A DNA stretch of 64,000 nt from SIG603 sp964370635 (GCA_964370635.1 CAYJJU010000001.1:124001-188000); one strand, 5' to 3'; shown: positions 1 to 8,918, numbered from the stretch's first letter. The notes: generated by a model not told the origin, from the letters alone. Numbers and translations: made by a program.

Positions 1-993
1 TCTGGTGCTTAAAAGCCACACCGGTGTCATAGCGTACTTTACTTCTCCCCTGTGAAGATTTACCGCTCTGCCGGTCTCACTGCATGAAGAGTAGCCTTTT
101 ACGCTGTTTCTCATGACATCAATTGTCGACTGTATCGCACGTGCATCGGCACGAGGAGCGCAGTCGTCCACATTAACATCGTACTTATCCGCTAAAAACC
201 CTGGCATATATGCCGTTGAAAACTTATTTAATTCTCCATAATCATAGGGTTCTATGGACTCCATATGCTCGTCAGGCATTTTGCTTGAACCGTCTACGGG
301 AATTTTATGAAACTCAACGCTTCCTGCCCTGCGAACATTATAATGCCTTGTTGTGGTAATTCTATAATCCCCCGAGGTTCTTGTGCTACTATTTGTCGCA
401 TGATAAGAAATATCTGCATCAGACAGTCCGCTAAATAGCCATACAGGCACATAAACGCCCTTAATTTCTTCTATATTATTCTCACTTGAGAAAAGTTTTG
501 GTAGCAAAAGTTTGCCCTTATAATGGTCTTTAAGCGCCTGTTTTGCGCCTTCTTTGTCAATTTTAAAAGGAATTACATAATCAGGCTTAACCGCACCTGA
601 AAATTGCCCAGGTATTACCGTTGGATTTCCACAGTAAACGCAACTTGTGGCAGCCGTTGTCGCATCGCAAATAAGCTCAGCACCACATGACGGGCATGAG
701 TATGAGCGCATATTTTCTGCGTCTTCTCCCCAGTCGGAATTTAAGTTTTCGGTAGACCACTGGCCATCGGCTGTCTGCTCATTTACCGCCTGCGCTTGTT
801 GCTCTTGAGCCTTTTCCTCTTCTTTATTGAATGCCTGCGCCGCTTTTTCTTCCTTTTCGGCATACATGCTTTCTACTTCTTCTACTGTGTAAACACTGTC
901 ACAGTAATCACATTTCAATTTCCCTATCTGGCTGTCAAAATGCATAGGCCCTGTACACGCAGGACACTTATGATTTGTTACCTGTGTTGCCAT
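1..993 (-). CDS. TFIIB-type zinc-ribbon protein, C-terminus cut by window edge
   Basis: The frame is open from an ATG at 993 to the window edge (331 codons, no stop), so the C-terminus is missing. Two zinc ribbons are visible: CPAC near residue 10 with CDYC near 28, and CPSC near 101 with CVYC near 117. A charged Glu/Gln/Ala-rich linker separates them, and a beta-rich region follows. No membrane segment is visible in the part shown. The gene is 49 nt downstream of the Rrf2 gene and may share its transcript. Zinc-ribbon proteins of this type are common in Firmicutes, but their biochemical role is not established; I do not assign one. Confidence 0.75.
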   Translation of the reverse strand, partial: MATQVTNHKCPACTGPMHFDSQIGKLKCDYCDSVYTVEEVESMYAEKEEKAAQAFNKEEEKAQEQQAQAVNEQTADGQWSTENLNSDWGEDAENMRSYSCPSCGAELICDATTAATSCVYCGNPTVIPGQFSGAVKPDYVIPFKIDKEGAKQALKDHYKGKLLLPKLFSSENNIEEIKGVYVPVWLFSGLSDADISYHATNSSTRTSGDYRITTTRHYNVRRAGSVEFHKIPVDGSSKMPDEHMESIEPYDYGELNKFSTAYMPGFLADKYDVNVDDCAPRADARAIQSTIDVMRNSVKGYSSCSETGRAVNLHRGEVKYAMTPVWLLSTR

Positions 994-1042
994 AAATTTA
1001 CCCTCCCGTTTACTAAAACTGATATTTAAATTATATTATAAA

Positions 1043-1429
1043 TTAACTACAAATATCTTCAAATGTATATTGTGAAAGTTTTTCCCTTACTTCCTTTGTT
1101 ATTTCGGCATATATGTTATGCAGTTTGCAGTTTGCTTTTGAGCAGTAGCCCTCTCCTTGGCACCTGCTTATCATGAACGGTCCTTCCACAGATTCAATGA
1201 CGTCTTTAAGGGTAATTTCTGATGGCTTCTTATTTAAAACATATCCACCTTTTACCCCTTTAAACGAGCAAATCATTTCATCTGTCACAAGTTTTCTGAG
1301 TATTTTAAGAGCAAAACGCACCGGCACTTCGCTTTCTTCTGCTATGGTTTTTGCATCTATTTTTTCTTGTTTTTTTGCAAGCACTTCGATAATTCTCACG
1401 GCATAATTTGCCTCAAGTGTCATGTGCAT
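1043..1429 (-). CDS. Rrf2 family transcriptional regulator
   Basis: Small winged-helix DNA-binding protein of the Rrf2 family (IscR, CymR, NsrR relatives). The N-terminal helix-turn-helix (EANYAVRIIEVLAKK, then AEESEVPVRFALKILRKL) and the GGY wing (KGVKGGYVL) match the family. Three cysteines spaced C-x5-C-x4-C (RCQGEGYCSKANCKLH) sit where Fe-S Rrf2 proteins bind their cluster, so redox or iron-sulfur sensing is likely but inferred. I start at the ATG at 1429 because AAAGGAG lies 8 nt upstream; the longer GTG frame from 1438 overlaps that site. It follows rpoD by 18 nt, so it probably shares the dnaG-rpoD transcript. Confidence 0.88.
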   Translation of the reverse strand: MHMTLEANYAVRIIEVLAKKQEKIDAKTIAEESEVPVRFALKILRKLVTDEMICSFKGVKGGYVLNKKPSEITLKDVIESVEGPFMISRCQGEGYCSKANCKLHNIYAEITKEVREKLSQYTFEDICS

Positions 1430-1447
1430 AACTTTCACTCCTTTTCA

Positions 1448-2545
1448 TTAATCTAAAAAGTCCTTAAGTTTTTTGGAGCGGCTTGGATGTCTTAGTTTTC
1501 TTAATGCCTTCGCCTCAATTTGTCTTATGCGCTCACGGGTAACATTAAATTCCTTGCCCACTTCCTCTAGCGTCCTTGACCTGCCGTCCTCTATTCCAAA
1601 ACGCAGTCTAAGCACTTTTTCTTCTCTCTCTGTAAGCGAGTTTAATACATCGCCTAAGGTTTCTTTTAAAAGGGTATGTGAAGCCGCATCGGCAGGTGCA
1701 GGTGCATCTTCGTCCGGAATAAAGTCGCCTAAGTGGCTGTCTTCCTCTTCGCCTATAGGAGTCTCTAAAGACACAGGCTCAAGCGCTACACGCATAATTT
1801 CACGCACTTTTTCTACGGGCATTTCAATTTGCAGCGCAACTTCCTCTGCTGTGGGCTCGTGGCCGTTTGCATGTAAAAGCTGGCTTGATATCTTTTTAAC
1901 CTTGTTTATGGTTTCAACCATGTGAACAGGTATTCTTATAGTCCTTGCCTGGTCTGCAATTGCCCTTGTTATTGCCTGTCTTATCCACCATGTTGCATAG
2001 GTTGAAAATTTAAATCCTTTTGTATAATCAAACTTTTCTACAGCCTTAATAAGACCCAGATTTCCCTCTTGTATCAAGTCCAAAAACTGCATTCCACGGC
2101 CTAAGTACCTTTTCGCTATGCTTACAACAAGCCTTAGGTTTGCCTCTGACAGTCTTTTCTTTGCGTATTCACTTCCATTGATAATTGCAATGGCAAGCTC
2201 TATTTCCTCTTCAGGATTTAAAAGCGGCACTCGGCCTATTTCTTTTAAGTACACTTTGACGGGGTCGTCAATTGCAATTCCGTCTGCACCTATTCCCGCA
2301 TCATACTCTTCAACAGCGGCGGTGGTAGTCTTTACTATGTCGGCATCATTTGCAATAATTTCGTCAAAATCCTCTAAAATTTCGACACCGTTTGTCTCTA
2401 GTGTGTCATAAAATTTTTCTATATGCTCGGGGTCAAAATCAAGTTCGCCCAAAGCATCGAGAATTTCTTTTGTCGATAGTTGACCCTTAGATTTTCCAAG
2501 CTCAATCAAATCTTTAATAACAGTTTTTTTATCCGGTGTAGCCAT
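1448..2545 (-). CDS. rpoD: RNA polymerase primary sigma factor RpoD (SigA)
   Basis: Housekeeping sigma-70 factor that directs RNA polymerase to -35/-10 promoters. A short acidic N-terminal region 1.1 is followed by region 1.2 (DPVKVYLKEIGRVPLL), region 2 (NLRLVVSIAKRYLGRG, DLIQEGNLGLIKAVEKFDY, YATWWIRQAITRAIADQ), region 3, and region 4 with VGKEFNVTRERIRQIEAKAL. Length (365 aa) is normal for Firmicutes SigA. The start at 2545 (MATPDKK) is preferred over the longer frame from 2563 because AAAGGA stands 9 nt upstream of it. It lies directly after dnaG, the usual Firmicutes order. Confidence 0.97.
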   Translation of the reverse strand: MATPDKKTVIKDLIELGKSKGQLSTKEILDALGELDFDPEHIEKFYDTLETNGVEILEDFDEIIANDADIVKTTTAAVEEYDAGIGADGIAIDDPVKVYLKEIGRVPLLNPEEEIELAIAIINGSEYAKKRLSEANLRLVVSIAKRYLGRGMQFLDLIQEGNLGLIKAVEKFDYTKGFKFSTYATWWIRQAITRAIADQARTIRIPVHMVETINKVKKISSQLLHANGHEPTAEEVALQIEMPVEKVREIMRVALEPVSLETPIGEEEDSHLGDFIPDEDAPAPADAASHTLLKETLGDVLNSLTEREEKVLRLRFGIEDGRSRTLEEVGKEFNVTRERIRQIEAKALRKLRHPSRSKKLKDFLD

Positions 2546-2583
2546 AGTTACCATTCCTTTCATCGCCCCAAAGGCAAATCCCT

Positions 2584-4359
2584 TTATTTTTTATTTTCTT
2601 TAAGTTTTTGAAGATATGCACGCAGTGCCGCATCGTCGGCCTCTTTAATGTTTTGAGGACTTGCAAAACCCGACTCCTGTGCAATAATGTTTGCAAATTT
2701 GACAGCATCGCCATAACTCACCTTTGCAACATCAAATTTTGCAAGTATTCTTGCAATTGATGAAAGCTCGTCAGGCGTTAAATCCTCCGATAAATCAGTA
2801 AGATTTAATGCGCCACTTGGAATTCCGACATTATTTTTACCCAAAATTATACCGTATACCCTTTTATTAAAATCGGTACACATTTTATCGACACTTAAAA
2901 TGCTTCCTATTTCCTTTACAGCATCTAAGTTTCTGAATAAATATGATATCACAGCTTCCTCTGCGTTTGCAAGTTTTAAGTTGGTAGATTTTTGTAAATT
3001 CACCCTGTCTTCGACACCCGAGAGCCTTCTTTGCTCTTTTCTCTGTCTTGAATTTATCTCTTTTTTTGTATTTTTAGCCTTAAATTTCTTAATTTGGCTT
3101 AGAATTGCATCTTTACTTACAGAGGTTCTCTGTGCAAGCTTATTTACATAAACATCACATTCTATCTCGTTTTCTATCCCGGAAAGAAGTTCACACGCCG
3201 CTGTAAGGTAGTTTATCTTGTCATCATTTACATTTATATCAAGTTTTTCTTCAAGGCTTTGTAGCCTATAGTCTATGTCGCTGTCGCTTGCGCTTATAAG
3301 CGCCTTAAATTTAGCCGCTGCATTTTCGCCTTCACGGCTTATAAATTCATCGGGGTCCTTGCCTCCGGGAACTTTCAAAACCTTTACGGGTATTCCGCAT
3401 TCCCTAAACAGTGGTATTGCCCTTTTCGCCGCCTTCTGCCCTGCCTCGTCGCTGTCAAAGCAAATTATCACCTCTTTTGCATATGAGGAAATAATCTTTG
3501 CCTGCTCGGGCGTGAGCGCCGTACCTAAGGACGCCACGGCGTTTGTAAAGCCTATGCTGTGAAGTGCAATTACGTCCATATAGCCTTCTGCAAGTATAAT
3601 TTGCTCTTTGTCCGAATTTTTCGCAAAATTCATCGCAAAAAGCCCTCTGCTCTTTTTATATACGGGCGTGTCTGAAGTATTTATGTATTTTGGTTTAGCA
3701 TCGCCTAAACCTCGGCCTCCAAAGGCTATGACATTTCCCCTAAGGTCGATAATCGGGAACATAACCCTGTCATAAAACCTGTCCATCACCTTGTCTGTCC
3801 TTGTCTTTACCGCAACATTTGCCAAGATTAGCTCGTCTTCCTTAAATCCTAGCTTTGCAAGATAATTTACAAGCGCAAACCCTCCACTCGGTGCATAGCC
3901 TAAGCCAAAGCGCACTATCATGGATTTTGACAGCCTGCGCCCCTTAAAATACTCAAGTCCTGTCTTTCCTAAATCAGACATAAGCGACTTATGGAAAAAC
4001 TTTGCCGTTTCCCTGTTAATCTCCAAAAGTCTTGCCCTAAGCTTCATTCCCGATTCGTCCACGTTATCAAGCGGCATTTGCAGTCCTGCACGGTTTGCAA
4101 GTAGCTTTACAGCCTCTATATAATCTAAATTTTCAATTTTTCTTATAAATGCAATTACATCTCCACCTGTTCCACATCCGAAACAATAAAACGAACCGTT
4201 TGCAGGGTACAGCGTAAACGACGGAGTTTTTTCATTATGAAAAGGACAAAGCCCCGTAAGGTTTTTTCCTCTTCTTTTTATATTGACATAAGATGACACC
4301 ACGTCTTCTATTTGACATCTGTATTTTAACTCTTGTAAAAAGCTGTGGGGCAATGCCAT
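2584..4359 (-). CDS. dnaG: DNA primase DnaG
   Basis: Synthesises RNA primers at the replication fork. The N-terminal CHC2 zinc finger is complete (C38, H41, C59, C62). The TOPRIM catalytic core follows (EGYMD, with the later DSDEAGQKAAKRA metal-binding acidic motif). A less conserved C-terminal helicase-interacting region ends in a Lys-rich tail. 591 aa is typical. AAAGGAG precedes the ATG. The gene sits 16 nt after the dGTPase-like gene and 38 nt before rpoD, so dgt-dnaG-rpoD-rrf2 look like one transcription unit. Confidence 0.97.
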   Translation of the reverse strand: MALPHSFLQELKYRCQIEDVVSSYVNIKRRGKNLTGLCPFHNEKTPSFTLYPANGSFYCFGCGTGGDVIAFIRKIENLDYIEAVKLLANRAGLQMPLDNVDESGMKLRARLLEINRETAKFFHKSLMSDLGKTGLEYFKGRRLSKSMIVRFGLGYAPSGGFALVNYLAKLGFKEDELILANVAVKTRTDKVMDRFYDRVMFPIIDLRGNVIAFGGRGLGDAKPKYINTSDTPVYKKSRGLFAMNFAKNSDKEQIILAEGYMDVIALHSIGFTNAVASLGTALTPEQAKIISSYAKEVIICFDSDEAGQKAAKRAIPLFRECGIPVKVLKVPGGKDPDEFISREGENAAAKFKALISASDSDIDYRLQSLEEKLDINVNDDKINYLTAACELLSGIENEIECDVYVNKLAQRTSVSKDAILSQIKKFKAKNTKKEINSRQRKEQRRLSGVEDRVNLQKSTNLKLANAEEAVISYLFRNLDAVKEIGSILSVDKMCTDFNKRVYGIILGKNNVGIPSGALNLTDLSEDLTPDELSSIARILAKFDVAKVSYGDAVKFANIIAQESGFASPQNIKEADDAALRAYLQKLKENKK

Positions 4360-4375
4360 AATTTAACTATCTCCT

Positions 4376-5377
4376 TTAAAGTCCTATATTCCAAGATTTG
4401 GGAATAAACAAATTTTCGTAACAATAAATCGCATATCTGTCCGTCATTCCCGCTATGTGATAACATGCCGCTTTTTCACTGCCGTGAAGCTGTGCAATCT
4501 TTTTCATTTTATCGGGCAAATTATCAAAATTTTTAAAATGATTAAATAAACTCTCTATGATATGAGGCACCTTTTTCTCCTCTGATTTTGCATAAGGATT
4601 TAGATACACCTTGTCAAACATAAATTCATGCAAGAGTTTGTATGCCTTTTCTACTTCTTCCTGCATGCATAGATTGCCATCAATAGAGTTTTCTATAAGC
4701 GAATTAATAAGCGTTGTAATTCTCTTGGTCTTCGTGTCGCCCAAGACGTCTTTTATGTATTTTGGTATGTCGTCTGATGTTATTACACCTGCCGAAATTG
4801 CGTCCTCTATGTCGTGATTTATATAGGCTATTCTGTCCGTCCACCTAATAATTCTGCCCTCAACGCTTTCGGCCTCCGGCCCTCTGGTGTGGCAGGCTAT
4901 TCCATTTTTCGTTTCAAATGTAAGGTTTAAGCCCTTGCCGGACTTCTCTATAAACTCAACCACCCTCACGCTGTGCTCAAAATGCCTAAAGCCCTCGGGC
5001 ATGATGTCATTAAGAGCCCTTTCCCCTGCATGTCCAAAGGGAGTATGCCCTAAATCATGTCCTAAGGCGACCGCCTCTGTGAGGTCCTCGTTAAGGCGCA
5101 TAGCCCTTGCAACCGCCCTTGAAATTTGGGATACCTCTAAGGTGTGGGTAAGCCTTGTCCTGTAGTGGTCGCCCTCGGGAGATAAAAAGACCTGCGTCTT
5201 GTGCATAAGCCTTCTAAAAGACTTGCTATGTGTTATTCTGTCCCTATCACGCTGAAATTCTGTGCGTGTAGGGCATTTTTCCTCGGCAATCGCCCTGCCC
5301 CTTGAATTTTCGGATAAACTGGCAAAGCGCGACAAAGTTTCTCTTTCAATTTTCTCGGTTAGTTCTCTAATATTCAT
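4376..5377 (-). CDS. Deoxyguanosinetriphosphate triphosphohydrolase-like HD-domain protein
   Basis: HD-superfamily nucleotide hydrolase of the dGTPase type: removes triphosphate from dNTPs and so influences dNTP pools. The family signature RDRDRITHSKSFRRLMHKTQVF is visible in pieces, followed by HYRTRLTHTLEVSQI and the metal-binding GHDLGHTPFGHAGE. At 333 aa it belongs to the shorter dGTPase-like branch rather than the E. coli Dgt form. The ATG at 5377 is chosen because AAGGGG lies just upstream; the longer frame to 5410 has no convincing ribosome site. Next to dnaG it probably serves replication, which is an inference from context. Confidence 0.9.
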   Translation of the reverse strand: MNIRELTEKIERETLSRFASLSENSRGRAIAEEKCPTRTEFQRDRDRITHSKSFRRLMHKTQVFLSPEGDHYRTRLTHTLEVSQISRAVARAMRLNEDLTEAVALGHDLGHTPFGHAGERALNDIMPEGFRHFEHSVRVVEFIEKSGKGLNLTFETKNGIACHTRGPEAESVEGRIIRWTDRIAYINHDIEDAISAGVITSDDIPKYIKDVLGDTKTKRITTLINSLIENSIDGNLCMQEEVEKAYKLLHEFMFDKVYLNPYAKSEEKKVPHIIESLFNHFKNFDNLPDKMKKIAQLHGSEKAACYHIAGMTDRYAIYCYENLFIPKSWNIGL

Positions 5378-5458
5378 GAAAAAACACCCCTTCATTATAT
5401 ATATACACAAAAAAACTTAAAATTACTTTTAAAAAATAAAAAAATATAAAATATTTTT

Positions 5459-5720
5459 CAGCGTGTCAAAAACCATCGCGTTTCGTCATAATGACAATTA
5501 TTAAAAGTTTTACTAAATTTTTTTCAAAAAATTTCGGGTACTTAGGGCAGAGCCCTAAGGCGTTTTCCGCAGAAAACGAAATCTTATCCTTAGAAGAGCA
5601 TTTTTGAAGGTGAATTTTGCCCTAAAAGGGCAAAAGAGGAAAGTTTTTGCGATAGAAAAAGTTTCCTTACGCCTACCCATTTGTGCAACTTTTTCCTAAC
5701 AGAGGTTTATTGACAGCCTG
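5459..5720. repeat. Dispersed hairpin-string element, copy A
   Basis: This is the main content of the 350-base gap between the dGTPase-like and YigZ genes. The ends are imperfect inverted repeats: CAGCGTGTCAAAAACC on the left and GGTTTATTGACAGCCTG on the right. From 5498 to the right end it matches 27808-28032 almost base for base. Inside are consecutive hairpins: CTTAGGGC/GCCCTAAG (5541-5559), CGTTTTC/GAAAACG (5561-5578), TTTTGCCC/GGGCAAAA (5615-5635), and GGAAAGTTTTT with AAAAAGTTTCC. No convincing coding frame. It looks like a non-autonomous (MITE-like) repeat; AT-rich near-palindromes flank both ends. Confidence 0.75.
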
Positions 5721-5727
5721 AAATATT

Positions 5728-6354
5728 TTATAAATCTATAGGATAAAACCCGCTGCCTACTTCCTCCATGTTTACTTTTCCGTTTGTAAGGTCATTTAGC
5801 TTTACAAGTAAACTTTCTGTATTGTCAGGATTTATGTGAAAACATAGGGTGACTAGGTCTTCAAATATGGTGTCGCTAAGGCAGCCTCCACATTCTTCTA
5901 TATGGCTTTGCGCCTTTAAATACCTGTTATAGTCACATTTAAGTTTATATGCTGTGCAGTTTTGCATTACTACGGGATTTGCCGACTTTAAGGCAAGAGA
6001 TGCCGCATGCGAGTACGCCCTTACCAAGCCGCCACCGCCTAAAAGTATTCCGCCAAAATATCTCGTTACAACAATTACCGCATCGATTATTTCGCCTTTT
6101 TGAAGCACGGATAATACAGGTATTCCGGCACTTCCCTGTGGCTCGCCGTCGTCGGAATACCTTGAAATATTTCCCTCTTTTAACGAATATGCGTAGACAT
6201 TATGGTTTGCCTGTGGATTTTTTTCTCTTATTTCCTTTATGAAGTCGGTGGCCTCTTCCTGAGTTTTTACAGGTTTAGAATAGCCTATAAACCTCGACTT
6301 TTTTTCGATAAATACTTCCTCTGAACTGTTTTTAACTGTTTTATAACTAGACAT
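5728..6354 (-). CDS. YigZ/IMPACT family protein
   Basis: Member of the YigZ/YvyE (IMPACT N-terminal, UPF0029) family, a conserved bacterial protein whose molecular role is still uncertain; relatives are linked to translation control. The typical core is present: KKSRFIGYSKPV near the N-terminus, YSDDGEPQGSAGIPVL, VVTRYFGGILLGGGGLVRAYSHAA, then a C-terminal ferredoxin-like domain. 208 aa is the usual length. I use the ATG at 6354; the longer TTG start overlaps the GAGGTGG ribosome site. The rpmE terminator separates it from rpmE upstream. Confidence 0.9.
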   Translation of the reverse strand: MSSYKTVKNSSEEVFIEKKSRFIGYSKPVKTQEEATDFIKEIREKNPQANHNVYAYSLKEGNISRYSDDGEPQGSAGIPVLSVLQKGEIIDAVIVVTRYFGGILLGGGGLVRAYSHAASLALKSANPVVMQNCTAYKLKCDYNRYLKAQSHIEECGGCLSDTIFEDLVTLCFHINPDNTESLLVKLNDLTNGKVNMEEVGSGFYPIDL

Positions 6355-6364
6355 ATTCCACCTC

Positions 6365-6395
6365 AAAAAAATACGGCGACGCTATAAGCGCCGCC
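6365..6395 (-). terminator. Intrinsic terminator after rpmE
   Basis: On the minus strand GGCGGCGCT-TATA-AGCGTCGCC forms a stem (one mismatch) followed by TATTTTTTT, directly downstream of the rpmE stop. Confidence 0.8.
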
Positions 6396-6414
6396 TTTTA
6401 GAGCTAAATAAAAT

Positions 6415-6618
6415 TTATTTTCCCATGCCGTAACGCTTTTTGAACATATCAACACGTCCGCTGGTATCAATTAACTTTTGTTTTCCTGTGAAGAAAGGAT
6501 GGCATTTTGAGCATATTTCAACATGGATGTCTCCTTTTGTTGAACGTGTAGTAAACGCATTTCCACAAGCACATTTCACATTAGCCTCTTGGTAATTTGG
6601 ATGTAAATTCTCTTTCAT
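6415..6618 (-). CDS. rpmE: 50S ribosomal protein L31 (zinc form)
   Basis: Large-subunit ribosomal protein L31. The zinc-binding (C+) form is shown by C16, C18, C36 and C39 (KCACGNAF ... CSKCHPFFTG), and the family C-terminus DTSGRVDMFKKRYG is present. 67 aa is normal. The longer frame upstream to 6672 is not used: GAGGTG stands 7 nt before the ATG at 6618 and the protein then begins MKENLHPNY as in the family. It has its own sigma-A promoter (6705-6733) and terminator, so it is monocistronic. Confidence 0.97.
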   Translation of the reverse strand: MKENLHPNYQEANVKCACGNAFTTRSTKGDIHVEICSKCHPFFTGKQKLIDTSGRVDMFKKRYGMGK

Positions 6619-6704
6619 ATCTGTCACCTCTTTCGGTTCATCAAGTAATATTAAGTATAAAAGCACAACCATATAGGTTGGATATCACACTGTTTTGCCT
6701 TAGT

Positions 6705-6733
6705 ATCATAACATATAACTGAGTAAAATGCAA
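6705..6733 (-). promoter_or_regulatory. Sigma-A promoter of rpmE
   Basis: Minus strand: TTGCAT, 17-nt spacer, TATGAT. The roughly 80-nt leader holds a small hairpin, CAACC-TATAT-GGTTG (6666-6680). Confidence 0.75.
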
Positions 6734-6761
6734 GTAAAAATTTTATTTTTTTTACAAAACT

Positions 6762-8675
6762 CTATATATCTTCATGTTTAATGAGCAAATCGGGATTATG
6801 ACCCTTTTCCATTTTGTGCCTTGCCTTGCGGTTTTCGACCGTGTCAAAAACTATTGAAAAGTCGTAATCGGGCGGATAAAGCTTGTCTGCAGGCATTAAT
6901 AGCTTTATTCTTTTATGGTTTACACTAATCTTTTTTCCCTTAATTTGGATAATCAAATCGCCGTTGTCGTCGGCTGTTTTATAGACTATTCCTATATCTT
7001 TTTGAGGATATACCTTTACACTGTCGCCCATGTTAAAGCTTTTACTTCTTAAATTTGTCTCTTTTTTCTCTATATTTTTCACTATTTTATTTCTTGTTTT
7101 TTTGTAATCCTCTTGACTATCTTCATGCACAAACTCCCTTTTTATTTCAGGCTCTTTTTTATACGCTTCCGCCCTTGCCCTATTTAGTAAATGTTCAGGA
7201 AGCCCCAGTTTTTTTGCTATATGCAAGGCACAGCTTTCGCCTGCCTCTCCAATTTGCAGTTTATATAAGGGTTTTAAATTTTCTTTGTCAAACCCCATTC
7301 TTGCGTTGATAAGCTTTGGCGCGCTTTGTGCAAAACTTTTAATTTCAGGATAATGCGTAGTCGCCACAAAAAGACAGCTTCTTTTTCGCAGTTCGTCTAA
7401 AATCGCAATCGCTATACCCATTCCCTCGGCAGGGTCTGTTCCGGAGCCTAACTCGTCAAGCAAAACCAAGCTTTCATGTGTCACGCTACTTAGTATCTCG
7501 ACTATCTTTTTAATGTGAGATGAAAAAGTGGACAGATTTTCCGATATGCTTTGCCCGTCGCCTATGTCGCATAAAATACTGCTGTGCATTGAAAACACAC
7601 TGCCCTCTTCACAAGGGACATGCAGTCCGCTTTGCGCCATGAGTGATAACAAGCCGACTGTCTTAATCGCAACGGTCTTGCCTCCTGTGTTAGGGCCTGT
7701 AATTATAACGCCATTTACATCCCCACCTATCTCAAAATCAAGAGGCACACATATGTCTGACTTTAATAAAGGATGTCGACCCTTTACTATTTTTATCGCC
7801 CTGTCTGTTGTGACAGGCACTTCTATAGCCTTTAGGCTTTCTGAAAATTTCGCCTTTGCAAAAATAAAATCCAAAAGCTCCATATATTCCACATTTGTTT
7901 TAATCTCCTGCATGCTATCGTCTACAAGGGCGGTGAGGGTGTATAGCACTCTTCTCACCTCGTTATCCTCTTCAATTTGCAAGTAGGAAAGCTCTTCTTG
8001 AAGCTTACTTATGGAGGACGGCTCAATGAAAACGGTAAAACCCGTGGCAGAGGCATCTACCACCGTGCCTGATACCTGATTTTTATACTCCTTTTTTACA
8101 GGAAGCACAAAGCGCCCGTTTCTGGTTGTGGCGTTGCTGTCGGATAAAAACTTTTTCTTGCTCTTTAACACAGTTTCAAGCTTTACCTTGACAGAAATTT
8201 CTTTATTCTCGATTTTCCTTCTTATATCCTGCAAGGTTTTTGAGGCGAGGTCATGTACTTTTTCGTTTACTATCGAGCTGTCTATTTGCTCATAAAGCTC
8301 TGAAAGGGGATTGAGTGCCCTGCCATAAAATGCGACCTTATTTTCTAGGCTCTCCGCCTTTTTTAAAAAACTTACCAGCCTTTTGCAAGTATTTAAAAAT
8401 GTCGCCACCGCGCTTAGCTGTAAAGGTGTAAGCATTGCCCCTTTTTGGGCAAGTTCCAATATTTCAGACAGCTCATACATGGCGGCAATTGGCGGATTTC
8501 CTATGGTTTCAAGAATTTTTTTCGCATCGCTTGTGTCGGCTATATTCTGTTTGCACTCCCTCTCGCTAAGTGAGGGTGTAAGTGCGAGTAGCTTTACTTT
8601 AGCATTTTGTGACAATGCAAGTTCGCTCAATTTTTCGAGTATTATATCAAATTCTAATGTGCTTTTTGTGTTCAT
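6762..8675 (-). CDS. MutS2-like ATPase without Smr domain
   Basis: MutS-family ATPase of the MutS2 group. The N-terminal coiled helical core is followed by the ABC-type ATPase: Walker A GPNTGGKT, signature region DIGDGQSISENLSTFSSH, Walker B LVLLDELGSGTDPAEG, and H-loop ATTHYPEIK. The 637-aa protein then ends in a short beta-rich tail (VKVYPQKDIGIVYK, DFSIVFDTVENRKARHKMEKGH) and lacks the Smr nuclease domain that closes full-length MutS2 (about 780 aa). MutS2 acts on recombination intermediates and stalled ribosomes; whether this short form does so is unknown. The ATG at 8675 follows AAAGGA. A promoter at 8919-8947 and a leader terminator-like hairpin lie upstream. Confidence 0.85.
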   Translation of the reverse strand: MNTKSTLEFDIILEKLSELALSQNAKVKLLALTPSLSERECKQNIADTSDAKKILETIGNPPIAAMYELSEILELAQKGAMLTPLQLSAVATFLNTCKRLVSFLKKAESLENKVAFYGRALNPLSELYEQIDSSIVNEKVHDLASKTLQDIRRKIENKEISVKVKLETVLKSKKKFLSDSNATTRNGRFVLPVKKEYKNQVSGTVVDASATGFTVFIEPSSISKLQEELSYLQIEEDNEVRRVLYTLTALVDDSMQEIKTNVEYMELLDFIFAKAKFSESLKAIEVPVTTDRAIKIVKGRHPLLKSDICVPLDFEIGGDVNGVIITGPNTGGKTVAIKTVGLLSLMAQSGLHVPCEEGSVFSMHSSILCDIGDGQSISENLSTFSSHIKKIVEILSSVTHESLVLLDELGSGTDPAEGMGIAIAILDELRKRSCLFVATTHYPEIKSFAQSAPKLINARMGFDKENLKPLYKLQIGEAGESCALHIAKKLGLPEHLLNRARAEAYKKEPEIKREFVHEDSQEDYKKTRNKIVKNIEKKETNLRSKSFNMGDSVKVYPQKDIGIVYKTADDNGDLIIQIKGKKISVNHKRIKLLMPADKLYPPDYDFSIVFDTVENRKARHKMEKGHNPDLLIKHEDI

Positions 8676-8693
8676 CTTAAATCTTTCCTTTAT

Positions 8694-8916
8694 TCTAAAA
8701 TAATAAAAAGGCGTATAGGGACACACCCAATACACCTTATAAATCCACATAACGCTGTAAGCTTATAAAAGTAGTAGTAGTAATGGATAATGTTAAAAAA
8801 TGCATGACAAAACAGGCGGTATTCCGCGCATTTTGAGACTAATATTATTATTTAACAATCACCGCTACAAATACTATTAACAAAAACTTACCTCATCAAT
8901 CTTTTATTATTTTAGA
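8694..8916 (-). ncRNA. Candidate structured RNA or attenuated leader upstream of the MutS2-like gene
   Basis: This fills the 301-base gap before the VanY-like gene. The minus strand carries a good promoter (8919-8947) and then about 210 nt without a coding frame. The 5' part (8901-8916) and 3' part (8694-8710) are complementary over 16 of 17 positions, so the ends would form a closing stem. Inside are GCGG-AATA-CCGC within an AAAATGC/GCATTTT stem, and near the 3' end AAGGTGTAT/ATACGCCTT followed by TTTTTATTATTTT, which looks like an intrinsic terminator before the gene. I do not recognise the RNA as 6S, SRP, RNase P, tmRNA or a known riboswitch. Confidence 0.4.
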
Positions 8917-8918
8917 TT

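Noticed and set aside
8694..8916. 6S, SRP, RNase P or tmRNA gene
   Set aside because: None of the conserved cores of these RNAs is visible; only the general stem architecture loosely recalls 6S RNA.
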